Shown: positions 54,595-64,000 of the stretch, piece by piece | How positions within the stretch are numbered: the first letter of the stretch is position 1 | How the letters are laid out: the number at the start of each line of letters is the position of its first letter | Assembly (NCBI GenBank): GCA_016209015.1 | Contig: JACQWY010000038.1 | Location: 109,480-173,479 of the forward strand | Direction of reading: 5' to 3' | DNA length: 64,000 bases | From: Gammaproteobacteria bacterium | Lineage (GTDB): Bacteria > Pseudomonadota > Gammaproteobacteria > Ga0077536 | The notes under the pieces: model-generated | What the model was told of the DNA's origin: nothing | Databases searched by the model: none | The model's input: the letters and a program-made list of their open reading frames with translations, nothing else | Made by a program: the position numbers and the translations under genes

Positions 54595-55353
54595 ATGCGA
54601 CACATGAGAACAACGGCGCTGATGCTTGCTCTTGCGGGGGTGGCGCTGCTGTCGGGATGCGCGAGCAACGGCGCTAAGAACGACAACAACGATCCCTACG
54701 AATCCGTTAACCGCAAGATGTACAACTTCAACGACGTGCTGGACAAGAACTTCTTCCAGCCGGTCGCCCGCGGTTACGTCAAGGTGACGCCCGATCCGGT
54801 CCGCTCCGGGGTCACGAACTTCTTCGACAACCTCGGTTACCTCAACGTCATCACGAACGATCTGCTCCAGGGCAAGATGAAGCAGACGGCACTCGATTCC
54901 AGCCGTTTCGTCGTCAACAGCACCGTCGGCATCGGCGGCCTGTTCGACCCCGCGACCGGCTTCGGCCTCGCATCTCACGACGAAGATCTCGGCCAGACGT
55001 TCGGCGTGTGGGGGGCGGGTGAAGGGGCTTACCTCGTGCTGCCGCTGCTCGGCCCGAACTCGTTCCGCGATGCGCCGAACCTCGCGTCGAGCATGCTGCT
55101 CAACCCGCTCACCTGGATCAACAGCGTCGTGACGATTCCGCTCGGCGTGCTGAACGCGGTGAACACCCGTGCGAACCTGCTCGAGGCCACGAACATCCGC
55201 GATCAGGCAGCGCTCGATCCCTATACCTTCGTGCGTGAGGCCTATCGTCAGCAGCGCGAGTTCAAGATCTACGACGGCAATCCGCCGGCCGACGAGAACG
55301 ACGAATACAACGTCGATGCCAAGGGCGATCAGTCCGTCCTGAAGATCTACTGA
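54595..55353 (+). CDS. mlaA: MlaA/VacJ family outer-membrane lipoprotein
   Basis: A 252-residue lipoprotein. The signal peptide ends with lipobox LLSGC (Cys at about residue 22), then NDPYESVNRKMYNFNDVLDKN, the MlaA hallmark, TNFFDNLGYLNVITNDLLQGK and SHDEDLGQTFGVWGAGEGAYLVLPLLGP. MlaA extracts lipid from the outer leaflet of the outer membrane and passes it to MlaC. Here it follows HpnM directly, giving an outer-membrane and periplasmic pair in the hopanoid locus. The start may also be the ATG three codons later (54604). Other Mla components are not in the window. Confidence 0.93.
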   Translation: MRHMRTTALMLALAGVALLSGCASNGAKNDNNDPYESVNRKMYNFNDVLDKNFFQPVARGYVKVTPDPVRSGVTNFFDNLGYLNVITNDLLQGKMKQTALDSSRFVVNSTVGIGGLFDPATGFGLASHDEDLGQTFGVWGAGEGAYLVLPLLGPNSFRDAPNLASSMLLNPLTWINSVVTIPLGVLNAVNTRANLLEATNIRDQAALDPYTFVREAYRQQREFKIYDGNPPADENDEYNVDAKGDQSVLKIY

Positions 55354-55358
55354 CGGCG

Positions 55359-55421
55359 AGCGGCCAACCGGCCGCTGCCGCTTACGCCTTCATTCACTTG
55401 GCCGGGCTCGTCCCGGCCAAG
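55359..55421. terminator. Two hairpins between convergent mlaA and glcF
   Basis: AGCGGCC (55359-55365) with GGCCGCT (55370-55376) forms the first hairpin just after the mlaA stop. CTTGGCCGGG (55397-55406) with CCCGGCCAAG (55412-55421), a perfect 10-base stem, covers the last codons of glcF. Together they probably stop both transcripts, although T-runs are short. Confidence 0.55.
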
Positions 55422-56637
55422 CTTCGTCTACGAGCTCGATCCAGTGCCGCACCGGCACGTTCGACTCACGTTCCAGATGCAACATGCAGCCGATGTTCGC
55501 GCTGGCAATCGCCTCAGGTGCGCCGGTCGCGAGATGAGCGAGCCTGCGCGTGCGCAGTTCGTTCGCGAGCTCCGGCTGCAGCAGCGAATAAGTTCCGGCT
55601 GAGCCGCAGCACGATTCGAGCCCCGCACGTTGCGTGAGCTCGAAGCCGGCCACCTCCAGCGCAGCCTCCACTCGACCCGGTGCGCGTAGCGCATGTTGCA
55701 AGGTGCATGGCGGTTGGAACGCGATGCGGCCGGCACAACCCGGCGTTTGCGACGGCAGCGCCGCAGCGAGCTCTGCCGCGGTGACCGCGGAGCTCGCATC
55801 GAGGGCCAGCTCCGCGACGCGCGCGGCGCGCTCGCAATAATGCGGATCGTCGGCGAGGAGATCGGCATAATCCCGCAGCATGGCGGAGCAACCGCTCGAT
55901 GCCGAGAACACGCCCGCCGCCCCGGCCTCGATTGCCGGCCACCAGGCGTCGATATTCGCGCGTGCGAACGTCCGGGCTTCGTCGGCATGTCCGAGGTGGT
56001 AGGGCAAGGCTCCGCAGCAGACCGTCCCGGGTACGCGCACGAGCGACGTGCCGAGCCGATCCAGAACCCGCGCAGCCGCCGCATTGATGCGGGGGGCCGC
56101 ACTCGCCTGCACGCATCCCGTGAGACACAGCAGACGACGCGCATGCCGCGGCTCCGGCCAGGCACCTGGGTCACGCGACGCCGGCACCCACCGAGCGAGC
56201 CTGTCGGGAAGCAGCCCACGCACCGCGCGGCCGAGTCCAATGAGTGCGCCGGCGCGGCCGGCATCCGACATCACCCGGCGCAGCAGCCAGCGGAACAAGC
56301 GCTTACCCGCGGGCCGGGCGACGTCGCGCTCGAGCTTCGGTTTCACGAGCTCCGTCAGGCGCGCATAGCGGACGCCCGACGGGCACGTGCTCTCACAGGC
56401 CCGGCAGGTGAGGCAGCGATCGAGGTGGCGCTGTGTCGTCTCGCCGACGGCCTCGCCTTCCAACATCGCCTTCATGAGATAGATGCGCCCGCGGGGCCCG
56501 TCACGTTCATCGCCCCGGATCTGATACGTCGGACATACCGCGTTACAGAACCCGCAATGCACGCAACTGCGCAGGATCGCCTCCGCCTCGGGGCCGATCG
56601 TGCTGCCGGCGATCTCGGGAGCGAGGATGGCACGCAT
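55390..56637 (-). CDS. glcF: Glycolate oxidase iron-sulfur subunit
   Basis: A 415-residue subunit with two [4Fe-4S] motifs, CVHCGFCNAVCPTYQ and CLTCRACESTCPSGV, and two CCG-type domains (CCGALPYHLG and SCCGSAGTYSLLQPELA), as in GlcF. It passes electrons from glycolate oxidation to the quinone pool at the inner membrane. It follows glcE by six bases. GlcF works in complex with GlcD and GlcE; glcD is not in this window, so the complex depends on a distant gene or the pair has another partner. Confidence 0.94.
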   Translation of the reverse strand: MRAILAPEIAGSTIGPEAEAILRSCVHCGFCNAVCPTYQIRGDERDGPRGRIYLMKAMLEGEAVGETTQRHLDRCLTCRACESTCPSGVRYARLTELVKPKLERDVARPAGKRLFRWLLRRVMSDAGRAGALIGLGRAVRGLLPDRLARWVPASRDPGAWPEPRHARRLLCLTGCVQASAAPRINAAAARVLDRLGTSLVRVPGTVCCGALPYHLGHADEARTFARANIDAWWPAIEAGAAGVFSASSGCSAMLRDYADLLADDPHYCERAARVAELALDASSAVTAAELAAALPSQTPGCAGRIAFQPPCTLQHALRAPGRVEAALEVAGFELTQRAGLESCCGSAGTYSLLQPELANELRTRRLAHLATGAPEAIASANIGCMLHLERESNVPVRHWIELVDEAWPGRARPSE

Positions 56638-56643
56638 CGCGAT

Positions 56644-57756
56644 TCAGAGTCCGTCGTAGAGACGACCGGGATTGAAAACACCGGCCGGGTCGAACGCCTG
56701 CTTCAGCGCCCGATGCAGGGCGAGCAGCGCGGGTGGGAGCGGCGGCAGCGACGCCCCGCCCACCCCGCGCAGGCGCGCCGCGTGACCGCCCGCGTGCGCG
56801 GCGGCGGCATGCATGCGCACGTCGTCCACGTCCGTCTCGAGCCAGCGCTGCGCGCCGCCCCAATCGATCGTCCAGGAGCCGGGCAGATCGATCGGTGGAG
56901 CAGCGGGCGACACGGCGAACCGCCACAACGCCTGGCCCTCGCGAGGTGTTCGCGTCGGCAGGTCGCGCAGCGCTTCCCAGAAGTCCAGTCCAGGCTCGAC
57001 CGCGTCGGGCGCGAGCACTTCGATCAGGGCGTCGACTGCGGCGGATTGGCCTGCGAGCCGTGCCCGCAACACGCCTTCGGCATACGCTAGCCCCGCAATC
57101 GCGAGCGGCCGGCGCGCGAGCGCGGTCATGCGCTGCAGCGCCTCGTCGGGCGCGAGCTGCCAAAGCACGCTGCATTCGCCGGCCGGACGCGGCAGGACGC
57201 GCAGTGACACGTCGACGATCACTCCGAGCGTGCCGTGCGCGCCCGCCATCAGGCGCGAGACGTCGTAGCCCGCGACATTCTTCATGACCTGCCCGCCGAA
57301 GCGCAGGACTTCGCCCCGCCCGTTCATCACCCGCACGCCGAGCACGAAATCGCGAACGGCTCCCGCATAGGGCCGGCGCGGCCCGGCCAACCCGGTCGCG
57401 ACCACACCGCCGATCGTAGAGGCCGCACCGAAACGTGGGGGCTCGAAACCGAGCATCTGGCCGCGCGCCGCGAGCGCGGATTCGATCTCGGCGAGCGGCG
57501 TGCCAGCGCGCGCGGTGATGACGAGCTCGGAAGGGGAGTACGCGAGGATGCCGCGATACGCGGCGAGCCGCAGCAACTGCCCCGGGACGGGCCGGAGGAC
57601 CGCACTCCGGGTGTCGCCCCCGGCGATCCTGAGCGGCAGTCTGTCTCGCGTTGCGGCGCGGATCCGATCGGACAATTGCGCGAGCACGGCGCCCGCGGCG
57701 TCTCCGGCGGCATCGAACTCGACCTCGGGACCGCCGTCGAATCCGGCGCCGCTCAT
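56644..57756 (-). CDS. glcE: Glycolate oxidase subunit GlcE (FAD-binding)
   Basis: A 370-residue FAD_binding_4 protein. [14 protein letters not shown] begins the domain, [26 protein letters not shown] [21 protein letters not shown] is the FAD pyrophosphate segment, and [47 protein letters not shown] is diagnostic for GlcE (G-x-x-V-M-K-N-V-x-G-Y-D). Starts with ATG 57756 in a 4-base overlap with the aroC stop, an uncommon neighbour. With GlcF it oxidises glycolate, or perhaps another 2-hydroxy acid, if GlcD is supplied elsewhere. Confidence 0.92.
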   Translation of the reverse strand: MSGAGFDGGPEVEFDAAGDAAGAVLAQLSDRIRAATRDRLPLRIAGGDTRSAVLRPVPGQLLRLAAYRGILAYSPSELVITARAGTPLAEIESALAARGQMLGFEPPRFGAASTIGGVVATGLAGPRRPYAGAVRDFVLGVRVMNGRGEVLRFGGQVMKNVAGYDVSRLMAGAHGTLGVIVDVSLRVLPRPAGECSVLWQLAPDEALQRMTALARRPLAIAGLAYAEGVLRARLAGQSAAVDALIEVLAPDAVEPGLDFWEALRDLPTRTPREGQALWRFAVSPAAPPIDLPGSWTIDWGGAQRWLETDVDDVRMHAAAAHAGGHAARLRGVGGASLPPLPPALLALHRALKQAFDPAGVFNPGRLYDGL

Positions 57757-58850
57757 GTCGTCGGGGGAATGCGCGGAGTCGCGACCTCGGTGTCGCTGTT
57801 CTGCCCGCGCTGCCGCAGCACGTGATCCATCACGACGAGCGCAAGCATGGCCTCAGCGATCGGCGCGGCGCGGATGCCCACACAGGGGTCGTGGCGACCG
57901 TGCGTCGCGATCTCCGTCGCGTGTCCTGCGCGATCCACGGTGCGGCCCGGCAAGCGGATGCTCGAGGTGGGCTTCAACGCGATGCTCACGAGCAGGTCCT
58001 GGCCGGTCGAGATGCCGCCGAGGATCCCGCCGGCATGATTACTGAGGAAACCCGCGGGCGTCATCTCGTCCCGATGCTGCGTGCCCTTCTGCTCGATCAC
58101 GGCGAAGCCGTCGCCGATTTCGACCCCCTTCACCGCATTGATGCCCATCATCGCCTTGGCGATGTCCGCGTCGAGCCGATCGAAGACGGGTTCACCGAGG
58201 CCGGGCATCACATTCGTCGCAACGACGTCGATGCGCGCCCCCACGGACTCGCCTTCCTTGCGGAGCGTGTCCATGTAGGCCTCGAGCTCGGGCACGCGTT
58301 CGGGATCGGCGCAGAAGAAGGGATTTCGCTCGACCGCGTCCCAGGATTTCAGGCCGAGGACGAGCGGACCGAGCTGCGCGAGATGAGCGCGGATCTCGAT
58401 GCCGTAACGCTCGCGGAGGTATTTCTTCGCGATGCCGGCGGCGGCGACGCGGACGCACGTCTCGCGCGCCGACGACCGTCCGCCGCCGCGATAATCACGC
58501 ACGCCGTATTTCTGGATGTACGCGTAGTCGGCGTGGCCGGGGCGGAATTTGTCCTTGATGTCGGAATAGTCTTTCGACTTCTGATCGGTGTTCTCGATCA
58601 GGAGACCGATCGGCGTACCCGTCGTGCGTCCCTCGAACACACCGGCGAGGATGCGCACCTCGTCCGCCTCGCGCCGCTGGGTCGTGTGACGCGACTGGCC
58701 GGGCTTGCGGCGATCGAGGTCGCGCTGCAGATCCTCGGCGCTGAGCTCGAGTCCGGGAGGACAACCATCGACGATGCCGAGATAAGCCGGACCATGGCTC
58801 TCTCCCGCGCTCGTCACCGTGAACAACGTGCCAAAAGTGCTTCCAGACAT
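57753..58850 (-). CDS. aroC: Chorismate synthase
   Basis: A 365-residue enzyme, last in the shikimate pathway, using reduced [24 protein letters not shown] at the start, [49 protein letters not shown] and [25 protein letters not shown] are the conserved blocks. The start is set at 58850 (MSGSTFG). Together with prmB upstream it is in a typical order, since prmB-aroC adjacency is seen in gammaproteobacteria; glcE downstream is not. Confidence 0.97.
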   Translation of the reverse strand: MSGSTFGTLFTVTSAGESHGPAYLGIVDGCPPGLELSAEDLQRDLDRRKPGQSRHTTQRREADEVRILAGVFEGRTTGTPIGLLIENTDQKSKDYSDIKDKFRPGHADYAYIQKYGVRDYRGGGRSSARETCVRVAAAGIAKKYLRERYGIEIRAHLAQLGPLVLGLKSWDAVERNPFFCADPERVPELEAYMDTLRKEGESVGARIDVVATNVMPGLGEPVFDRLDADIAKAMMGINAVKGVEIGDGFAVIEQKGTQHRDEMTPAGFLSNHAGGILGGISTGQDLLVSIALKPTSSIRLPGRTVDRAGHATEIATHGRHDPCVGIRAAPIAEAMLALVVMDHVLRQRGQNSDTEVATPRIPPTT

Positions 58851-58898
58851 GGGCGGCATTTTACGCGGTGCGGGCGCGCAAGTCGCGCCGGCGGCGCC

Positions 58899-59780
58899 TC
58901 AGGCGCCGGGCAGGTCTTCGCGGTGGAGCACGAAGATCCCGTCGCCACCGTGCGCGAGCTCGACCCAGATGAACGGCAGTCCGGGAAACGCGGCCTCGAC
59001 CGCGGGCCAGGTCGCGCCCGTGTCCATCACGAGTATGCCGCCCGGACGCAGGCGCGCCGCCGCCCCGTCCAGGATGCGACGGACGAGATCGAGCCCGTCA
59101 TCCCCGGCGGCGAGCGCGAGCGCGGGTTCGTGCGTGTATTCCGGCGGCAGCTCGGCCATCTCGTCCAGCGGCACGTACGGCGGATTGGCGAGAATCACGT
59201 CGTAGCGCCGCTCCTCCGCCGGAAACAGATCCGCGCGGTGCAGGAAGACGCGCGCGCCCAGCCCATGGCGCTCGACGTTGTGGGCGGCGACCGCGAGCGC
59301 GTCCGTCGACACGTCCGTCGCATCGACGTGCGCCCCGGGAAACTGCAGGGCCGCAGCGATCGCGATGCAAGCGCTGCCCGTGCCGATGTCGAGGACCCGC
59401 TCGACCCGCGTGGCGTCGACCCACGGCGCGAAGTCCTCGAGGATGAGCTCCGCAATGGGCGAGCGCGGAACGAGCACGCGCTCGTCGACATAGAACTCGT
59501 GCCCGGCGAACCACATCGCCTTCGTGAGATAGGCGGCCGGAAGCCGCTCCGTGATACGGCGCGCGACGAGCGCCTCCACGCGCACTGCGACCGCGGCGTC
59601 GACCGGCCGGTCGAGCGCGGCCTCCGGTGCATCGAACGGCAGACCGAGCGTGTGGAAGACGAGATAGACGGCTTCGTCGCGGGCGTTGTCCGTGCCGTGA
59701 CCGTAGTACAGACCGGCGGCGTCGAACCGGCGCTCGGCATCCAGCACGAGCGAGCGCGGCGTCGGGGAATCGGATTTCAT
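58899..59780 (-). CDS. prmB: 50S ribosomal protein L3 N5-glutamine methyltransferase
   Basis: A 293-residue SAM-dependent methyltransferase of the PrmB/PrmC family that methylates Gln in ribosomal protein L3. VLDIGTGSACIAIAAA is the SAM site, and ANPPYVP is the NPPY catalytic motif. The N-terminal part (RSLVLDAERRFDAAGLYYGHGTDNA) and location before aroC favour PrmB over the release factor enzyme PrmC. ATG 59780 (MKSDSPTP) is chosen; a much longer open frame upstream is only the shadow of htpG. Confidence 0.92.
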   Translation of the reverse strand: MKSDSPTPRSLVLDAERRFDAAGLYYGHGTDNARDEAVYLVFHTLGLPFDAPEAALDRPVDAAVAVRVEALVARRITERLPAAYLTKAMWFAGHEFYVDERVLVPRSPIAELILEDFAPWVDATRVERVLDIGTGSACIAIAAALQFPGAHVDATDVSTDALAVAAHNVERHGLGARVFLHRADLFPAEERRYDVILANPPYVPLDEMAELPPEYTHEPALALAAGDDGLDLVRRILDGAAARLRPGGILVMDTGATWPAVEAAFPGLPFIWVELAHGGDGIFVLHREDLPGA

Positions 59781-59872
59781 CGAAGGTCCTCGGTCGTGGA
59801 CCGCGACCGTCGGTCGGACCCGATCGCGGCGGGCCCGCCGCGGCAGGCCCGGAGTGTGCACCATTGGGATCC

Positions 59873-61762
59873 TCAGCCGGGACGCGCGGCCTTGGCGAGA
59901 TCCAGTACGAGCTCGTTGACGCGGTGGACGAAGCCCGCGGGATCCTCGAGACGCCCGCCCTCGGCGAGCACCGCCTGTTCGAAGAGGATCGACGTCCAGG
60001 CTTTGAAGCGATCCTCGTCGGCCTCGTCGGCGAGATGCGTGACGAGCGGATGGCCGGCGTTCACTTCCAGGATGCGCGTCGTCGCCGGGACTTCCTGGCC
60101 CGAGGCCTTGAGAATGCGCGCGAGGTTCGCGCTCATGTCGAAGTCCTCCGAGACGAGGCAGGCCGGCGAATGCGTGAGGCGCCGACTCGAACGCACGTCT
60201 TTGACCTTCTCGCCGAGCGCGGTCTTGATGCGACCGACGAGCGCGGCGTGCTCGTCCTCGGCCTGCTCGTCCTTCCCCTCCTCCGTGCTCGCGCCCGGCA
60301 GCTCGAGCTGGCCGTGGAGCACAGACTTGAGCGGCGTGCCGTCGAATTCCGTCAGATGCGAGACGAGCCACTCGTCCACCGGATCGGTGAGCAGCAGGAC
60401 CTCGAGGCCTTTCTCGCGGAAAATCTCGAGATGAGGGCTGTTCTTCGCGGTGAGGTGATTCTCGGCCGTGAGGAAGTAGATCGCTGTCTGGCCATCGACC
60501 ATGCGCGACTTGTAATCCTCGAGCGAGACGGTGTGCTCGGCCTGGTCGAGCTTCGTGCTCGCGAAGCGCAATAGTTTCGCTATGCGATCGCGGTTCGCGC
60601 CGTCCTCGATCACGCCCTCCTTCAGAACGCGGCCGAAGGCCTGCCAGAACGATCCGTAGTTCTCGCCGCCGGCAAGGTCCTCGATCATGCCGAGGATCTT
60701 CTTGATGGACGCACCGCGGATGGTGTCGATGGCCTTGTTCCGCTGCAGCAGCTCGCGCGAGACGTTGAGCGGCAGGTCGCGGGTGTCGACGATGCCGCGA
60801 ATGAACCGCAGGTAGCGCGGCAGCAGCTGTTCGGCGTCTTCCATGATGAAGACGCGCTGGACGTAGAGCTTCACGCCGCGCGCGGAGTCGCGGTCGAAGA
60901 GATCGAACGGCGCGCGGCCGGGAATGTAGAAAAGCGTCGTGTATTCGAGCTTGCCCTCGGATTTCGTGTGGACCCAGGCCATCGGATCCTCGAAGTCGTG
61001 CGAGACGTGCTTGTAGAAGGCCTTGTAGTCGTCGTCGCTGATCTCCTGCTTCGCGCGCGTCCACAGCGCGGTCGCATGGTTCACCGTCTCCGTGCCGGTC
61101 TCGTCCTTGCCTTCCTTCTTCATGCGGATCGGCGTCGAGATGTGATCCGAATAGCGCTTCACGAGATCGCGCAGCCGCCAGCCGTTCGCGAATTCGAGCG
61201 CGTCGTCCTTGAGGTGCAGAATCACCTCGGTACCGCGCGACGGCCGCGCAATGGTCTCCACGGTGAACTCGCCTTTGCCGTCCGACTCCCAGCGCACGCC
61301 CGCATCGGGCGCCGTGCCGGCCCGGCGCGAATTCACCGTCACGCGGTCGGCGACGATGAACGCGGCGTAGAAGCCGACACCGAACTGGCCGATGAGCTGG
61401 GAATCCTGCTTCGCGTCGCCGCTCAGCTTGCCGAAGAATTCCTTCGTGCCCGAGCGGGCGATCGTGCCGAGATGATCGACGACTTCCTCGCGCGTCATCC
61501 CGATGCCGTTGTCGCGGACGGTTATCGTCTTCGCGGCAGTGTCGAATTCGATGTCGACGATCGACTCCGCGTCGGATTCGTAGAGACCTTCGTTCGTGAG
61601 CGCGAGGAATTTCAGCTTGTCGATCGCGTCGGAGGCGTTCGATACGAGCTCGCGCAGGAAGATCTCGCGATGGCTGTACAGGGAGTTGATGACCAGGTCG
61701 AGGAGTTGGTTGACCTCGGACTGGAAACCGCGGGTTTCCTTGGATGCAGTGTCTGTCGTCAT
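59873..61762 (-). CDS. htpG: Chaperone HtpG (HSP90)
   Basis: A 629-residue cytosolic HSP90. The N-domain has [65 protein letters not shown] and [16 protein letters not shown] for ATP binding; the middle domain has [32 protein letters not shown] with SRELLQ. ATG 61762 matches the normal N-terminus. Length is typical. A good sigma-32-type promoter lies upstream, so heat-shock control is likely. It is divergent from the TPR lipoprotein gene. Confidence 0.97.
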   Translation of the reverse strand: MTTDTASKETRGFQSEVNQLLDLVINSLYSHREIFLRELVSNASDAIDKLKFLALTNEGLYESDAESIVDIEFDTAAKTITVRDNGIGMTREEVVDHLGTIARSGTKEFFGKLSGDAKQDSQLIGQFGVGFYAAFIVADRVTVNSRRAGTAPDAGVRWESDGKGEFTVETIARPSRGTEVILHLKDDALEFANGWRLRDLVKRYSDHISTPIRMKKEGKDETGTETVNHATALWTRAKQEISDDDYKAFYKHVSHDFEDPMAWVHTKSEGKLEYTTLFYIPGRAPFDLFDRDSARGVKLYVQRVFIMEDAEQLLPRYLRFIRGIVDTRDLPLNVSRELLQRNKAIDTIRGASIKKILGMIEDLAGGENYGSFWQAFGRVLKEGVIEDGANRDRIAKLLRFASTKLDQAEHTVSLEDYKSRMVDGQTAIYFLTAENHLTAKNSPHLEIFREKGLEVLLLTDPVDEWLVSHLTEFDGTPLKSVLHGQLELPGASTEEGKDEQAEDEHAALVGRIKTALGEKVKDVRSSRRLTHSPACLVSEDFDMSANLARILKASGQEVPATTRILEVNAGHPLVTHLADEADEDRFKAWTSILFEQAVLAEGGRLEDPAGFVHRVNELVLDLAKAARPG

Positions 61763-61807
61763 GGTGCGTTCTCGTGTGATCAGGAGTGGTTCGAATCCGG
61801 GCGCAAA

Positions 61808-61835
61808 GGTAGGGGTGGGGCGACGGAATTTCAAG
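61808..61835 (-). promoter_or_regulatory. Sigma-32-type heat-shock promoter of htpG
   Basis: Reading the minus strand, CTTGAAA (-35) at 61829-61835 and CCCCTACC (-10) at 61808-61815 are separated by 13 bases. This matches the CTTGAAA / CCCCATnT heat-shock consensus in sequence and spacing. It lies about 46 bases before the htpG start. Confidence 0.7.
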
Positions 61836-61968
61836 CGGGGCAAGTCGCGGGCAGGCCGCGCTTGTCCCGGCGCGCCGTTCGCGCCGATAATCGGCCGACC
61901 CGCAGGCGCTCCACTCCCGCCGTCCGCCCGGGCGGCACGTCGCGTGGTCCCGAGTCTGCGAGGTCACG

Positions 61969-62481
61969 ATGAGGCATACCCTCGAACGTCGCGCCGCGCC
62001 GTGGCGCGTATTGGCCGCCGCGGCCGCCCTCGCCGTGCTCGCAGGCTGCCAGCCGCTCGTGCAGACGCCCAGCCCTGCGCCGACGCCGCCGGCGGCCACC
62101 GCGGACGATCTCGCCGCGCTCGGCGCCGCCGCGAAAGCCGCCTACGACCGTCAGGAGTGGCCGGAGGCGGAGCGCCTCTATCTCGATCTCGCGGTCAAGA
62201 CGACGAGCGATCCGGAATCCTGGTTCCGCCTCGGCAACATCTACGCGCGCACCCAGCGTGCCGAGCTCGCGGGGCGTGCGTTCCGCGAGGCGCTGCAGCG
62301 CGACCCGAAGCACGCGCGTGCGCTCCACAATCTCGGCATCGTGCAGTTGCAGGAAGCGGCCGCGACGTTCGGCGAGCTCGCGAAGATGGCGCCCCCGGAC
62401 GATCCGCTCTCGCGCCGCGGCGCGGAGATCCGCAGCTCCGTGCAGGCGCTCATTGCGCCGGCTCCGGCCGACGCGCGCTGA
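61969..62481 (+). CDS. TPR-containing lipoprotein
   Basis: A 170-residue lipoprotein. The signal peptide ends with lipobox LAGC (about residue 27), then a Pro-rich linker and two or three TPR-like helices: [46 protein letters not shown] and [16 protein letters not shown]. It is probably periplasmic, anchored to a membrane. TPR lipoproteins can organise cell-wall or pilus complexes, but there is no further clue. It is followed by mutS 53 bases later on the same strand. Confidence 0.8.
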   Translation: MRHTLERRAAPWRVLAAAAALAVLAGCQPLVQTPSPAPTPPAATADDLAALGAAAKAAYDRQEWPEAERLYLDLAVKTTSDPESWFRLGNIYARTQRAELAGRAFREALQRDPKHARALHNLGIVQLQEAAATFGELAKMAPPDDPLSRRGAEIRSSVQALIAPAPADAR

Positions 62482-62534
62482 GATCCGGGCAGGCGGCGTG
62501 GCCGCGCCCGATCAGCTTCGCTAAACTGCAGCTC

Positions 62535-64000
62535 ATGTCCGAACGCGAACCCGCGGCCGCTCAGCACACGCCCGTCATGCAGCAGTACCTGCGCCTCAAG
62601 GCGCAGTATCCCGACACGCTGCTGTTCTATCGCATGGGCGACTTCTACGAGCTCTTCTTCGAAGACGCGAAGCGGGCCGCGCAACTGCTCGATATCGCAC
62701 TCACGAGCCGCGGCGAGAGTGGCGGCGAGCGGATTCCCATGGCGGGCGTGCCCTGGCACGCGGTCGAGAATTATCTCTCGCGGCTGATCAGGCTCGGCGA
62801 GTCCGCCGTCATCTGCGAGCAGATCGGCGATCCCGCGACTTCTCGGGGTCCGGTCGAGCGCAAGGTCGCGCGCATCGTCACGCCGGGGACGGTGACGGAC
62901 GAGGCGCTGCTGACCGAGCGCGCCGACAACTACCTGCTCGCCCTCACCCTGGGGGACGGCCGCTATGGGCTCGCCTGGATCGAGGTCGCGAGTGGACGTT
63001 TCCATGTCATGGAGATCGCGGCGCTCGACTCGGTGGTCAGCGAAATCGAGCGCCTGCGGCCGGCGGAGATCCTGCTCGACGAGACCTTGCGCGGCCAGGT
63101 GCCGCCCCATCTCGCGATCGGTCTGAAGACGCGGCCCGCCTGGCATTTCGATTCCGGGGCCGCGCGCCGCAAGCTGTGCGCCGCATTCAAGGTCGCGAGC
63201 CTCGAGGGCTACGGCTGCGCCGGCTTCGGCCCGGCGCTCGGAGCCGCCGGCGCGCTGCTGCAGTACTGCGAAGAAACACAGTGCGCGGCACTGCCCCACG
63301 TACAGACGCTGCGCGCGGAACGCCGGGAGGACACGCTCGTGATGGATGCGGCGACCTGCCGCCATCTCGAGCTCGTGCGCGATCACGAGGGCGACGATCG
63401 CTATACGCTCGCCGGCGTGATGGACACCACGGCGACGAGCATGGGTGGCCGCCTGCTGCGTCGCTGGCTGCTCCGGCCCAGTCGGGACCGCGAGGGTCTG
63501 CGCCGGCGCCTGCACGCGGTGGGCACCCTGCTCGGCACGCGCGAGTTGCCCGAGCTCCGGCTGCAGCTCAAAGCGATCTGCGACGTCGAGCGCATCTCGA
63601 CGCGCATCGCGCTGCGCTCGGCCCGGCCGCGCGATCTCTCCCAACTGCGCCAGAGCCTGGGCGCGCTGCCGGCGCTCCAGGCCTTGCTCGCCGGTCTCGA
63701 CAGCCCACGTCTCGACGAGCTCGCTGCAGCCATCGGTACGGCACCCGGCCTGCACGGGCTGCTGGACCGCGCGCTCGTCGAAACACCGCCCGTGCTCTTG
63801 CGCGATGGCGGTGTGTTCGCCGCGGGTTACGACGCGGAGCTCGACGAGTTGCGGACGATCAGCAGCGACGCGGACCAGTACCTCATCGATCTGGAACGAC
63901 GTGAACGCGCGCGTACGGGCATCGGCACGCTCAAGGTCGGCTATAACCGCGTCCATGGCTATTACATCGAGCTCGGCCGCTCGCACGCCGACTCGGTGCC
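62535..64000 (+). CDS. mutS: DNA mismatch repair protein MutS, N-terminal part (cut by window end)
   Basis: The frame opens at ATG 62535 ([22 protein letters not shown]) and is still open at base 64000, giving 488 codons. [26 protein letters not shown] contains the mismatch-contacting Phe-x-Glu region (residues around 33-37, FYELF), followed by [34 protein letters not shown] (connector domain) and [23 protein letters not shown] (lever/core). The ATPase and Walker motifs lie beyond the window. It binds base mismatches and small loops to begin repair. Confidence 0.96.
   Translation, partial: MSEREPAAAQHTPVMQQYLRLKAQYPDTLLFYRMGDFYELFFEDAKRAAQLLDIALTSRGESGGERIPMAGVPWHAVENYLSRLIRLGESAVICEQIGDPATSRGPVERKVARIVTPGTVTDEALLTERADNYLLALTLGDGRYGLAWIEVASGRFHVMEIAALDSVVSEIERLRPAEILLDETLRGQVPPHLAIGLKTRPAWHFDSGAARRKLCAAFKVASLEGYGCAGFGPALGAAGALLQYCEETQCAALPHVQTLRAERREDTLVMDAATCRHLELVRDHEGDDRYTLAGVMDTTATSMGGRLLRRWLLRPSRDREGLRRRLHAVGTLLGTRELPELRLQLKAICDVERISTRIALRSARPRDLSQLRQSLGALPALQALLAGLDSPRLDELAAAIGTAPGLHGLLDRALVETPPVLLRDGGVFAAGYDAELDELRTISSDADQYLIDLERRERARTGIGTLKVGYNRVHGYYIELGRSHADSV

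Noticed and set aside
58899..62099. 1066-residue minus-strand frame that seems to fuse a long N-terminal region to PrmB
   Set aside because: Only the last 293 residues match a family (PrmB). The rest is the wrong frame of htpG.
62241..63986. 581-residue minus-strand frame opposite mutS
   Set aside because: Antisense to the open mutS frame, which carries the conserved MutS motifs.

Overview
The window is GC-rich and densely coded, with many 4-bp ATGA/GTGA overlaps. It looks like chromosomal DNA of a high-GC proteobacterium, most likely a gammaproteobacterium. Pointers are the murJ-ribF-lspA-ispH block divergent from rpsT, a UUG-started rpsT, rplU-rpmA-obgE-proB, and a fimT-pilV-pilW-pilX-pilY1-pilE minor pilin operon. 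Genus cannot be fixed from sequence reading alone.

Left part (1-15.3 kb): the end of a class III CoA-transferase, three short-chain dehydrogenases, a pentapeptide protein, a GlcG/HbpS protein, an enantioselective-type amidase, a DUF3237 protein, a MacAB-like efflux operon (adaptor, ATPase, two permeases), a tandem pair of ~284-bp repeats, cstA with its small YbdD partner, a broken OsmC gene whose conserved cysteine position reads TGA, a cyclopropane fatty acid synthase and a c-type cytochrome.

Accessory part (15.3-22.8 kb): a possible phage-derived element, panE, an AraC-type regulator divergent from an AtzG/AtzE-like amidase operon (with M15-like and PNPOx-like proteins), a broken IS256-family transposase and a tRNA-Thr whose 3' end faces this block. 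This looks like an island at a tRNA gene, though no integrase is visible.

Middle (22.9-41.5 kb): an Irr-like Fur-family regulator, the minor pilin/PilY1 operon with a very large PilY1 and a polyserine tail, then housekeeping genes (ispH, lspA, ribF, murJ, rpsT, proB, obgE, rpmA, rplU, ispB) and tRNA-Pro.

Right part (41.8-55.4 kb): a hopanoid locus: squalene synthase, hpnG, hpnA, hpnH, hpnB-type glycosyltransferase, hpnM and mlaA, plus dxs. Embedded in the same overlapping gene chain as hpnG-hpnA is a complete route to 2-aminoethylphosphonate and its probable nucleotide activation: a standalone nucleotidyltransferase, a PEP mutase-nucleotidyltransferase fusion, phosphonopyruvate decarboxylase and an aminoethylphosphonate transaminase. 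The suggested reading is an aminoethylphosphonate-bearing hopanoid or related envelope lipid. This is inference: no transferase joining the two parts is seen, and squalene-hopene cyclase is outside the window. ispH, ispB, dxs and squalene synthase together make the region rich in isoprenoid genes.

Far right (55.4-64 kb): glcF and glcE without glcD, aroC, prmB, htpG with a sigma-32-like promoter, a TPR lipoprotein and the first part of mutS, cut by the window edge.
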